The notes beneath the pieces are model-generated. The model ran no database searches. It had not been told where the DNA came from and saw only the letters and a program-made list of their open reading frames with translations. A DNA stretch of 29,887 nucleotides from an uncultured Veillonella sp. (GTDB lineage Bacteria; Bacillota; Negativicutes; Veillonellales; Veillonellaceae): contig USQK01000013.1 of the NCBI GenBank assembly GCA_900556785.1, positions 1 to 29,887 of the forward strand, read 5' to 3'. Positions 14,078 through 21,713 of the stretch are shown piece by piece; the first letter of the stretch is position 1, and each line of letters opens with the position of its first letter. Both the position numbers and the translations under genes were made by a program.

Positions 14078-15379
14078 TTATTTATCAAAGGGTTCTATTT
14101 CTTTAATATATGCAGCTAATAAAGGCTCATCTATGGTGACCTTATCAAATTTAGGTTCAACGACTATGTGGCCTTCATAATCCATTAGACCATATTTACC
14201 ATTAGACTTATAAACATATAAGTCTTTATAAAATGATGTAATATCGTCATCATAATTTGGCAATTGGAATACTTCATAGCCTGTGTTAGTATCTATTACA
14301 TATTTTCTTTGGCCTTTAGAGGCAGTCGTCACCTTGTTTAATACATAATTAGGTTTTGATATATCTACCTTATCATAACTATGATTAAATAAGATCCCTA
14401 AGTGCGCATTAAAAACTTGAACACCTTTATTATTCTTTAATACAAAACTACGATCACTTAATCTTTCATAGGAATCAAATTCAAAAGGAACAACTGTAGT
14501 ATTTAGTGAATCAATAATACCATACTTATGATTTTTATCAGAAGCTATAAAGTAATCAAACTTTTTACCTAAATGTTTGATTGATGTATATACTGCCGGA
14601 ATTACTATTGTATTCTCATTGGTTCTCATTCCATACAATGTATTACCTTTTTTATTTACTTCTGTAAACAATACATACTCAGTTGATGGTGCTCTACTAA
14701 AAATGCTATCGCCCATTTCATTCCCACCAATTCCAGTTCCTTCACCAGTCCCGGACTTCTCATAGTTATTTGTATGTATTAGATTTAGAGCTTCACTTTC
14801 ACTTAGTAATATTCCCTCATCTGTTACGTATTTGATTAAACCATCGGCAGTATGTATTTCAAATAAATTTTTCTTATCATTTTTTGACCAGTAAAATTCA
14901 ATATTATCCCAACCATCTTTTATCGGATTCCCCATAATTTGAACGCCATTAGTTTTATTATATAGATACCAGTAGTCCCCTTTTTGTCCTAATATTAATT
15001 TATCATTAATAGCGCTATAGTTATGTACTACGTCATTAATAGCATAAGTACCATTAGAATTAACTAGTTTAAATCCTCCATCAGTTAAGGCTCTCGCATA
15101 ATAGTAATCAAATTCATATTCATAGCCTGCAGATAAATAAGCTATATTACTTAAATTTACATATCGTTTTTGACCATTTTCATAAAAGGATCCATATACA
15201 AATGTATTAGAGCCTTTCATATAATCTACATGTAAATTATCATAAGGACCAAGTATCCAACTCCCTTTTTCATCGACGATAGTATTACCAGCTGGGGATT
15301 CTAATGTAATATATTCTTTTGCAGATGTTATATTACATGCAGCCAATGCTATAGCTAATCCTAATATAAATTTTTTCAT
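14078..15379 (-). CDS. Exported WG-repeat protein
   Basis: Protein of 433 aa with the start at 15379, six bases after GGAGAG. An in-frame start at 15424 would overlap the promoter and put extra residues ahead of the signal peptide. The N-terminus MKKFILGLAIALAACNITSA is a signal sequence; LAAC fits a lipobox (Cys at 19), although cleavage after TSA is also possible. The body consists of degenerate WG-type repeats: KYGLMDYEGHIVVEPKFDKV near the C-terminus, KYGIIDSLNTTVVPFEFDSY and LYGMRTNENTIVIPAVYTSI before it. WG repeats form beta-strand platforms of unknown role. It is convergent with PAP2 and divergent from a small-protein gene. Function not known. Confidence 0.75.
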   Translation of the reverse strand: MKKFILGLAIALAACNITSAKEYITLESPAGNTIVDEKGSWILGPYDNLHVDYMKGSNTFVYGSFYENGQKRYVNLSNIAYLSAGYEYEFDYYYARALTDGGFKLVNSNGTYAINDVVHNYSAINDKLILGQKGDYWYLYNKTNGVQIMGNPIKDGWDNIEFYWSKNDKKNLFEIHTADGLIKYVTDEGILLSESEALNLIHTNNYEKSGTGEGTGIGGNEMGDSIFSRAPSTEYVLFTEVNKKGNTLYGMRTNENTIVIPAVYTSIKHLGKKFDYFIASDKNHKYGIIDSLNTTVVPFEFDSYERLSDRSFVLKNNKGVQVFNAHLGILFNHSYDKVDISKPNYVLNKVTTASKGQRKYVIDTNTGYEVFQLPNYDDDITSFYKDLYVYKSNGKYGLMDYEGHIVVEPKFDKVTIDEPLLAAYIKEIEPFDK

Positions 15380-15422
15380 ATATCTCTCCATAATATTACA
15401 CAACACAATAATAATTAATTTC

Positions 15423-15452
15423 ATAATATCATATTTAACTCTTTTAATTAAA
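15423..15452 (-). promoter_or_regulatory. Possible promoter of the WG-repeat gene
   Basis: On the minus strand TTTAAT (15452-15447) and TATTAT (15428-15423) are 18 bases apart, with TGA before the -10. The region is AT-rich, so the match carries limited weight. Confidence 0.3.
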
Positions 15453-15521
15453 TAATCCCTATATATACGCTTACAAATTATAACTATCTAATAAAAACTT
15501 ACTATTTTTCAAAATTATATA

Positions 15522-15550
15522 TTGAAATTTTTAGAATTAAGTTGTAAAAT
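15522..15550 (+). promoter_or_regulatory. Promoter of the 49-codon gene
   Basis: TTGAAA (15522-15527) and TAAAAT (15545-15550) are exactly 17 bases apart, about 50 bases before the start codon. Confidence 0.6.
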
Positions 15551-15601
15551 AGTCATATAAGTTATGTAATTTACTCATATTAACTCTCATGGAGGTATTA
15601 T

Positions 15602-15751
15602 ATGTGCTGGTGTGATATCGTAAGTAAAGCTAAAATTGGCAGTTTAAAACATTTAGGTAATGGTATGGAAGGTTCTTTAAGATTTTTAGCAGAAATCATT
15701 GTAGGTCTTAGTATCCTTCGTGTATTCGTAAACTGGATTTTTGGCATTTAG
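15602..15751 (+). CDS. Small membrane protein, 49 aa, unknown function
   Basis: A short open frame with a complete expression unit: promoter at 15522-15550, GGAGG at 15591-15595 six bases before ATG 15602, and a strong terminator at 15777-15808. The peptide begins MCWCDIVSKAKIGSL, is basic and glycine-containing in its first half (KHLGNGMEGSLRF), and ends with a hydrophobic segment, LAEIIVGLSILRVFVNWIFG, that could span a membrane once. The Cys-Trp-Cys near the N-terminus is unusual. No family is recognised. The codon use resembles that of its neighbours. It is monocistronic and divergent from the WG-repeat gene. Confidence 0.7.
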   Translation: MCWCDIVSKAKIGSLKHLGNGMEGSLRFLAEIIVGLSILRVFVNWIFGI

Positions 15752-15776
15752 GCCTTACAATTAAATAGAAATATAT

Positions 15777-15808
15777 AAAAGACGCTTAGTAATCTAAGCG
15801 TCTTTTTT
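15777..15808. terminator. Terminator of the 49-codon gene, shared with the DUF4241 gene
   Basis: GACGCTTAG (15781-15789) pairs with CTAAGCGTC (15794-15802) around TAAT, followed by TTTTTT. The four A before the stem give a short U run in the other direction. Confidence 0.92.
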
Positions 15809-15862
15809 AGTATGTTATTAAGTTATCAAGCTTTATATATCTATATATATCGCTAGATTATA

Positions 15863-16606
15863 TTATTGATACGCTTCGCTGCAATCAATATATTCCATAA
15901 TCAATTGGCAAATTTGACCATCTTTATCAAAAGCCCAGTATACAGGGTATAAACCATCACCAAAGCCGGATTGAATCATTGGCACAGTCAATTCGGTTTC
16001 AGGAATTGTAAAGTTAATCCAGTCCCCTTTAGAGCGTTGGTATTGAGGATATGCCATAGCATTTAACTGGAACAAATCACTGTAGTAATCATCATAGATA
16101 TTTTTATCAGGATAGTTAGTATACCATTGATCGTAAAACTTTCTGTAGGTCTCAATCGTTTCAGCATCAACTACTGTAGCAAGACCAGAATCTACAGGGA
16201 ATCCAATGTAGCTTTCACCATCATCAAGATCTGTTAAATCTTCTGTACCTTTTAATGCTAATTCATAATTCACAGGCTCATTACCACTAAAAACAACGCG
16301 GCTTGCTACATAACGGTATTCATTAGGTTCCATTTCAATAATTTTTGTTTCCAACAAGTACGTACCTGGTTCTACCGTTCTAATATATGTATCCGGTTTA
16401 TTAGGTAGTGTCACCAAAGGATCACAGCATGTAATATGGCCTGTTGGAAATGTTACTGTCCACATAGGTAATGTATGCAATGGAAATCCTTTTAGCTCTT
16501 TACGGTTAAATAAATCATGATATGGTACGGTAGGTTTTAATTTACCTTCAGAACCTAAACGATTAAACTCTTGAATCCATTCACTTGTTAATTTAGATTG
16601 ATCCAT
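15863..16606 (-). CDS. DUF4241-family protein
   Basis: Soluble protein of 247 aa, with the start at 16606 because GAGGAG lies just upstream inside the last codons of the HAD gene; an in-frame start at 16639 would overlap that gene and has no site of its own. The family signatures are GHITCCDPL near the N-terminal third, a central SYIGFPVDSGLATVVDA block, and SGFGDGLYPVYWAFDKDG near the C-terminus. The DUF4241 function is unknown. No signal peptide or membrane segment. The one-base gap to the upstream HAD phosphatase gene implies translational coupling and perhaps a shared process. Confidence 0.75.
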   Translation of the reverse strand: MDQSKLTSEWIQEFNRLGSEGKLKPTVPYHDLFNRKELKGFPLHTLPMWTVTFPTGHITCCDPLVTLPNKPDTYIRTVEPGTYLLETKIIEMEPNEYRYVASRVVFSGNEPVNYELALKGTEDLTDLDDGESYIGFPVDSGLATVVDAETIETYRKFYDQWYTNYPDKNIYDDYYSDLFQLNAMAYPQYQRSKGDWINFTIPETELTVPMIQSGFGDGLYPVYWAFDKDGQICQLIMEYIDCSEAYQ

Positions 16607-16607
16607 G

Positions 16608-17516
16608 TTACTCCTCTGCTTCGTGTTTACAATGTACATACTCGCCTTCTAACACTTCGTAGGCTGCGGTTTTACGAATAATTTGTTTAACTAATGTATC
16701 TAATTTTGAACCATTTGTATAGTCTGCAGGTGCATAATAACGTATGCGGTGATGACGCATCATCTTATACACCTTATCTTTATCCTTCTTAACAGGATCA
16801 TAAACACCTATAGAATGACCACCATTAGCATTAACCAAGCTCATGCAAGGAATATCTGTATCACTATCTCCAATATATATCATATTGCGAAACGGTACAC
16901 GTTGATCTTCAGGCTTAACATAATCATTAACACCTGTGTCATTGATATCTAAAATTCCTTTTTGAATACGGAATAAAAACTGTGTTTTATTTGTATAGTT
17001 AATGGCTTGTGCAGGCCAAACTGCTACGCCTTTGTCGTCGAACATGAATGCACTGGCATAGATTTTGGTGAAAGCTCCCTCTTTCGCCATTTCAGTACCT
17101 TCTATCATCTCTTTTAAACCAGACGATATGATGTAATGTTCAATGCGTACACCGTGTTCTAAACCATATTCACGAATACGCTCAAACCAAGTGCGAACAC
17201 CTTCATATAGTTCCACTTGATTCCCATATTCCATAAGCTTTTCTCGAGTTACATAAAAACGGCCCACTGCTTCTTGAATCATCTTGTACATATAAGCCAA
17301 GTTATTATCCATATCATTTTTCTTAGCCAGCTGATTAGATTCTTGCCAGAACTGTTTGATTTGCTCTTCATCATAGCCAACAGATTGGATAAAGCCTTGT
17401 GCCTGCATATCATCAGGTGTTAAAGTCTTATCAAAATCATAACACATAGCTAGTACTGGCATAGACGATTCAGATGATTGTAATGATGCTTTACTGTCAG
17501 TCTTATAGGTGATCAT
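16608..17516 (-). CDS. HAD-superfamily phosphatase (phosphoserine-phosphatase-like)
   Basis: Cytoplasmic hydrolase of 302 aa. Motif I is DFDKT (27-31: nucleophile Asp27, acid/base Asp29). Motif II is the Ser pair in HYIISSGLKEM. The basic residue of motif III cannot be assigned with confidence. Motif IV is IYIGDSDTDIPCMSL with the metal-binding acids. The C1-type cap lies between residues about 40 and 120. The start is ATG 17516 after AAGGAGGTGG, a strong ribosome binding site. The arrangement resembles the phosphoserine phosphatase branch, but the long cap and the C-terminal tail differ from SerB. The substrate is unknown. It is encoded directly before the DUF4241 gene. Confidence 0.8.
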   Translation of the reverse strand: MITYKTDSKASLQSSESSMPVLAMCYDFDKTLTPDDMQAQGFIQSVGYDEEQIKQFWQESNQLAKKNDMDNNLAYMYKMIQEAVGRFYVTREKLMEYGNQVELYEGVRTWFERIREYGLEHGVRIEHYIISSGLKEMIEGTEMAKEGAFTKIYASAFMFDDKGVAVWPAQAINYTNKTQFLFRIQKGILDINDTGVNDYVKPEDQRVPFRNMIYIGDSDTDIPCMSLVNANGGHSIGVYDPVKKDKDKVYKMMRHHRIRYYAPADYTNGSKLDTLVKQIIRKTAAYEVLEGEYVHCKHEAEE

Positions 17517-17655
17517 ACTCCACCTCCTTGTAATAATACATAAACAATTAAAAGTAGTTTAACTCTCTTATATTCTTGAGGTGACCCAACCCCTTTTGTC
17601 TATATTTTACACGATACGTCAACGCTATAGGCGTAAAAGCAGGTCATAATTCTCC

Positions 17656-18594
17656 TTAAAATAAAGAATCTTGTGTGTAATTTGTATCTACAATCCAGCT
17701 TTTTTCCGCACTTTCTTTAATAATTGCTGTTTTTGAAAGTTTTCCAATAAGTAAGCTAGAGTTCGGATCATGTAATAAGCAATTTTGGCGAACTGCAGCC
17801 TGATTTGTATTGGCATAACAATAGCGACAAAAATGGCTACAAGTATCATAGGCACCTATATCACCATGTAAATAACAATTACACTCTGGTCTAGCTGGTG
17901 TACGTTTCGGTGCTTTTAATTTTACGTTCCAAGCACGTTCATAACAGTCTAGCGTAAAACAGCCCTCTGTATTAACACCTAATTCTTTGAAAATGTCCCC
18001 TTCTCCACAGGTTTTAAGTATCATATGATAAGAATGAGCTATAGATACTAATTCTTTAATAATCTTCATTTGAATATCTAAACTCGGTCTATAACCTTCG
18101 GGAAAGGTCTGAGCTACCTTATCAAAAATATCTAAGAAACTTACAACTACCGTATCTGTATATCCTTCGAGGGCTTTAGCCATTTTATAAAAGCTTTCAA
18201 AATGAAAATCAACTGTATAGTTGTGGGTTAAAATAATAGGATCATAACGCCACACCATGGACTGAGGATTACGTTTTGTAGATATATGTTTAAATCCGTC
18301 TATTACTAAATCCACTTGTGGAACATTAGTCTCTATATCTGCTCCATATGGAGTTATAGTCATATGCCAATACTGTCTATAATCATTTATTTCATGTAAG
18401 AGCGGAATGAAAGGCAACGGATTCTTTGTACAAAACGCAATACCATCTACAACCTCATGATTGATAGGATATCGTGTTATATGTATCGGATTATAGGGAT
18501 TGCGTACATCTACAAATCCTTGGCGGACGCGATTAATTAACCATTGCCCATAAAAGGCAGGAATATCCGTACGCTGTCCCGTCTGTAAAATCAT
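17656..18594 (-). CDS. DUF1848-family protein with a C-terminal Cys cluster
   Basis: Protein of 312 aa matching the DUF1848 family, with the N-terminal block RTDIPAFYGQWLINRVRQGF (8-27), then VRNPYNP, DGIAFCTKNPLPF and the central VWRYDPIILT. The C-terminal part has Cys238 and Cys240, then Cys252-x3-Cys256-x2-Cys259 in TCSHFCRYCYAN, the spacing of radical-SAM iron-sulfur motifs although located at the C-terminal end. Iron-sulfur binding is therefore likely, but the reaction is not known. The start at 18594 is about 35 bases downstream of an extended -10 that lies inside an inverted repeat shared with the divergent methyltransferase gene. Confidence 0.78.
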   Translation of the reverse strand: MILQTGQRTDIPAFYGQWLINRVRQGFVDVRNPYNPIHITRYPINHEVVDGIAFCTKNPLPFIPLLHEINDYRQYWHMTITPYGADIETNVPQVDLVIDGFKHISTKRNPQSMVWRYDPIILTHNYTVDFHFESFYKMAKALEGYTDTVVVSFLDIFDKVAQTFPEGYRPSLDIQMKIIKELVSIAHSYHMILKTCGEGDIFKELGVNTEGCFTLDCYERAWNVKLKAPKRTPARPECNCYLHGDIGAYDTCSHFCRYCYANTNQAAVRQNCLLHDPNSSLLIGKLSKTAIIKESAEKSWIVDTNYTQDSLF

Positions 18595-18629
18595 TATCCT
18601 GTCCTTTCATAAAACAAAAATATAGATGT

Positions 18630-18675
18630 ATTATATCACACTCAATATTAATTATTTATGGAGTAAGTGTGATAT
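18630..18675. promoter_or_regulatory. Divergent control region with a 10-bp inverted repeat
   Basis: ATATCACACT (18633-18642) and AGTGTGATAT (18666-18675) form a perfect inverted repeat with a 23-base spacer. The left arm overlaps the extended -10 (TGA-TATAAT, minus strand 18638-18630) of the DUF1848 gene; the right arm lies upstream of the methyltransferase gene. The TGTGA half-site recalls Crp/Fnr-type operators, but the wide spacing would mean two separate sites. A direct repeat TATGGTAC also occurs at 18682 and 18700. Confidence 0.5.
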
Positions 18676-18741
18676 TTATAGTATGGTACATTCTCATTTT
18701 ATGGTACTATTAAGTGTATTAAAAATGAGGAGAACTGAAAA

Positions 18742-19491
18742 ATGAATGATATATTTGAAAAAAATCATCCTATGAAGGATGATAAAGAATTTATTACATC
18801 CTATTGGACAGATCGAGCTCACGATTTTGGAACCTTACGAGCTAAAGAATTAGAGAGCCCTAAACTTAAATTATGGAGAGATGAACTAACGAGTCATATC
18901 TTTGATTCTGATCGCTCTTTACGTATTTTAGACATTGGTTGTGGTGCAGGCTTCTTTAGTATTATCCTCTCTCAACTAGGACATACAGTACACGGCATCG
19001 ATATTACGCCTAATATGATAGACGAAGCAAATCAACTGGCAGAATCCCTTGATTGTGATGCTACCTTCTCCGTCATGGATGCTGAAAATCTCAGCTTTGA
19101 CTCCAATACCTTTGATATCGTTGTAGCCCGCAATGTAACATGGAACTTACCACATCCAGATAAAGCCTATGCTGAATGGTTACGCATCATTCGTCCAGGC
19201 GGTTTAATCCTCAATTATGATGCGGAACATGCTCGCAATCACCATGACTTACCACAATCTGTTCATCATGCCCATGAGCATGTAAGCAATGACTTAAAAG
19301 AGCGGTGCCATACGATTTATCATATGCTTGAAATTTCATCCTTTACACGCCCTCAATGGGATAAAGAAGTGCTCACAAAATTAGGTGCTAGCTCCGTCAC
19401 TATTGACTCCACAGTAGGTCCTCGTATTTACAACGAAGAAGATGAATTTTATATTCCTGTACCAATGTTCTTGGTGAAAGTAATAAAATAG
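18742..19491 (+). CDS. Class I SAM-dependent methyltransferase, substrate unknown
   Basis: Cytoplasmic methyltransferase of 249 aa (Methyltransf_11 type). Motif I is ILDIGCGAGFFSIILSQLG (about 62-80), the acidic end of strand 2 is in VHGIDITPNMIDEA, MDAENLSF is motif II, and NVTWNLPHPDKAYAEWLRII with RPGGLIL is the post-motif region. A His-rich stretch (HARNHHDLPQSVHHAHEH, about 168-185) is unusual and could bind metal. The start follows GAGGAGAA. It is divergent from the DUF1848 gene across a symmetric control region, and possible co-regulation is the only clue to its role. Similar stand-alone enzymes methylate small molecules. Confidence 0.8.
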   Translation: MNDIFEKNHPMKDDKEFITSYWTDRAHDFGTLRAKELESPKLKLWRDELTSHIFDSDRSLRILDIGCGAGFFSIILSQLGHTVHGIDITPNMIDEANQLAESLDCDATFSVMDAENLSFDSNTFDIVVARNVTWNLPHPDKAYAEWLRIIRPGGLILNYDAEHARNHHDLPQSVHHAHEHVSNDLKERCHTIYHMLEISSFTRPQWDKEVLTKLGASSVTIDSTVGPRIYNEEDEFYIPVPMFLVKVIK

Positions 19492-19514
19492 CATTCAAAG
19501 TAAAACATTACAAA

Positions 19515-19596
19515 ATAAACCCACTCCATGTGATATGTACCCCTTTTATTAGGTATCTAATAAAGGAATATATCATACTATGAGTGGGTTTTATTT
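19515..19596. terminator. Long near-perfect hairpin between convergent genes
   Basis: The arms of about 37 and 39 bases (19515-19551 and 19558-19596) are almost complementary, with the six-base loop GGTATC and only a few bulges. The outer part pairs AAACCCACTC with GAGTGGGTTT, the inner part CCTTTTATTA with TAATAAAGG. T-rich sequence on both sides fits a bidirectional terminator for the methyltransferase and lipoprotein genes, but the stem is far longer than a normal terminator. Confidence 0.75.
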
Positions 19597-19602
19597 TATT
19601 TA

Positions 19603-20265
19603 TTATTTCTTATTGTCTTTAATGATAGAGTCATCAAAGTTATAGGTTGTTATAAACTTTGTTTTAGGATTTGCTGCATTGCCAATCTCTTCTAAATATT
19701 TATTAGAAGCTACTTGAAGATCTTTCTTATACGCATCGGCTAATGTTTGTAAATTGTTCGTTTCGTTTACTCGTTTAAAGGTTTGATCCATAAATTTAAT
19801 AGTATCTGTTTTTGAATCATAAATAAGAGCAGTATTTGGTATGCCAGTAATATCCATCTTAATTGTATTAGAATTTGAGCTATCTGCATTACCTACTATA
19901 TCGTTAGCACTCATTACAAGTGTAAGTGCCGTAATATAATTTAGACGAGTTTCCTTTATATCCCCTACCATTTGAGTAGATTCAATAACAGGTCTCTTTT
20001 CAGGCGTCGTATATTGATAGTTATAAGCTTTCATATCTGCTGTATAAATCGTCTTACTATCATTTCGAGCTGTAAGATTCATCGTAAAAATAGGCGTGTC
20101 AACAGCACTCACTACATTTTGAACGGTATAGCCTGAGTAAGCAATCCATTCCCCTTCAGGTCCTTTAGACTGAGAAGACGCACTATTACTACTACAACCA
20201 GCTAATATAAATAAACTAACTAGCACGATACAGAGTGAAAGGTATTGAAGTATTCTTTTTAGCAT
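19603..20265 (-). CDS. Hypothetical lipoprotein
   Basis: Protein of 220 aa, with the start at 20265, which follows GAGGTA; an upstream GTG/ATG pair would add five residues ahead of the signal. The N-terminus MLKRILQYLSLCIVLVSLFI with lipobox LAGC (Cys24) marks a lipoprotein, followed by a Ser-rich linker. The body (about 35-220) has alternating polar beta-type segments, for example NLTARNDSKTIYTADMKAYN and TALIYDSKTDTIKFMDQTF, reminiscent of lipid-binding or lipocalin-like bacterial lipoproteins, but no family is recognised. It is monocistronic: 105 bases separate it from the mtaD stop, and the long hairpin follows it. Confidence 0.65.
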   Translation of the reverse strand: MLKRILQYLSLCIVLVSLFILAGCSSNSASSQSKGPEGEWIAYSGYTVQNVVSAVDTPIFTMNLTARNDSKTIYTADMKAYNYQYTTPEKRPVIESTQMVGDIKETRLNYITALTLVMSANDIVGNADSSNSNTIKMDITGIPNTALIYDSKTDTIKFMDQTFKRVNETNNLQTLADAYKKDLQVASNKYLEEIGNAANPKTKFITTYNFDDSIIKDNKK

Positions 20266-20370
20266 AGCAGTACCTCGCATACAAACTTATATTATATAAA
20301 TACAAACCTAACTAGTACTAAACTAGACAAGAAAAAGCTAATCAATTACAGCTATAGTTTTTTTAATATA

Positions 20371-21660
20371 TTAGTTACTGAAATACTCTTGAGCCTTAGT
20401 GATTTCTGCACGAAGTTTTTCTTCATCAATAGTAAGCAATTCTTTGTCTTTCATAAGAACTTTGCCACCTACAATTGTAGTATTTACATCAGAACTGTTA
20501 GCAGAGTATACAAGTGCCGCTAAATCGTTGTAACGAGGCATCCAGTGCATACCAGTTACGTCATATAATACGATATCTGCGCGATACCCTTTTGCTAAAA
20601 CACCAAGGTCTGTATAGCCTAATGCTTTTGCACCTTCTACAGTGCCCATATTCCAAGCAGCTTGTGCAGGAATGGCTTTAGGATCGTAGAGACGCGCTTT
20701 GTGTAAGGTAGCAGCAAGGCGTACTTCTTCGAGCATATCCGCATTATTATTAGAAGCAGAACCGTCTGTACCGAGACCAACAGTAATACCTTTAGTAATC
20801 ATTTCAGGAACTGGTGCAATACCACTTGCTAATTTAAGGTTAGATTGTGGATTATGGGCAACAGCTACATTATTTTCTGCCATAATATCCATATCTTCGT
20901 CTGTTATATGAACACAGTGTGCAGCTAATGTAGTATTCCAGAATAACCCTAAATCATGCATATGAGCAATTGGTGTCTTACCAGTAGCTTTTATAACATT
21001 CTCTACTTCCCCTTTTGTTTCGGACAAGTGCATATGAATGCCACAATTTAGTTCATGAGATAAAGCGATAACCTTTTCCATATACGCATCTGGACAAGTA
21101 TATGGTGCATGCGGTCCAAGTAATACCTTGATACGGTCATTATCAAAGCCATTCCATGTGCGGAATAAATCAGCATTTTCAACTAATGCTTGATCTGCTG
21201 TTGGGGATACACCTGCTAAGCCACGAGATAGTACGGCGCGAATACCCGTTTCTTTTACTACCTCAGCAGTAGTATTCATAAAGAAATACATATCGCTAAA
21301 GGTTGTTGTACCAGAACGCAACATTTCAGCGATGCCAAGTTGTGTGCCATACCGTACATATTCATCGTTAAGCTTTGCCTCAGTTGGCCAAATAGCAGTT
21401 TCTAGCCAGTCCATGAGCTCAAGATCATCTGCATAGTTTCTAAATAAACCCATTGCAATGTGCGTATGTGTATTAATAAGACCTGGAGTAGCCAATTGGC
21501 CTTTCCCATCTAATACATCCTTCGCAAACTCTTTAGTCTTTTCTACTTCACTATTCTTTACAATGGATGTAATAAAGCCATTTTCAATTTCAATGGCATG
21601 ATTCTTGAGAACGCCCTCATTAGTTAAGACGTCTACATTGGTAATCAATAAATCAGACAT
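20371..21660 (-). CDS. mtaD: 5-methylthioadenosine/S-adenosylhomocysteine deaminase
   Basis: Amidohydrolase that deaminates methylthioadenosine and S-adenosylhomocysteine to the inosine forms. It has 429 aa, the start being ATG 21660 after GAGGAAGCTT; an in-frame ATG 12 bases upstream lies in that site. The metal ligands are in NTHTHIAMG (His65, His67), with GPHAPYTCP, HMHLSETKGE and the Asp in GTDGSASNN completing the active site. LMDWLETAIWPTE is typical of the MtaD/SsnA/TrzN branch. It is the last gene of mtnP-mtnA-ahcY-mtaD. Its presence next to both a phosphorylase and AhcY suggests that their substrates are the deaminated nucleosides. Confidence 0.92.
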   Translation of the reverse strand: MSDLLITNVDVLTNEGVLKNHAIEIENGFITSIVKNSEVEKTKEFAKDVLDGKGQLATPGLINTHTHIAMGLFRNYADDLELMDWLETAIWPTEAKLNDEYVRYGTQLGIAEMLRSGTTTFSDMYFFMNTTAEVVKETGIRAVLSRGLAGVSPTADQALVENADLFRTWNGFDNDRIKVLLGPHAPYTCPDAYMEKVIALSHELNCGIHMHLSETKGEVENVIKATGKTPIAHMHDLGLFWNTTLAAHCVHITDEDMDIMAENNVAVAHNPQSNLKLASGIAPVPEMITKGITVGLGTDGSASNNNADMLEEVRLAATLHKARLYDPKAIPAQAAWNMGTVEGAKALGYTDLGVLAKGYRADIVLYDVTGMHWMPRYNDLAALVYSANSSDVNTTIVGGKVLMKDKELLTIDEEKLRAEITKAQEYFSN

Positions 21661-21713
21661 AAGCTTCCTCATAGGTATAACCGAGCTAAAATAGCTCGGT
21701 TATATTTGGTTAA

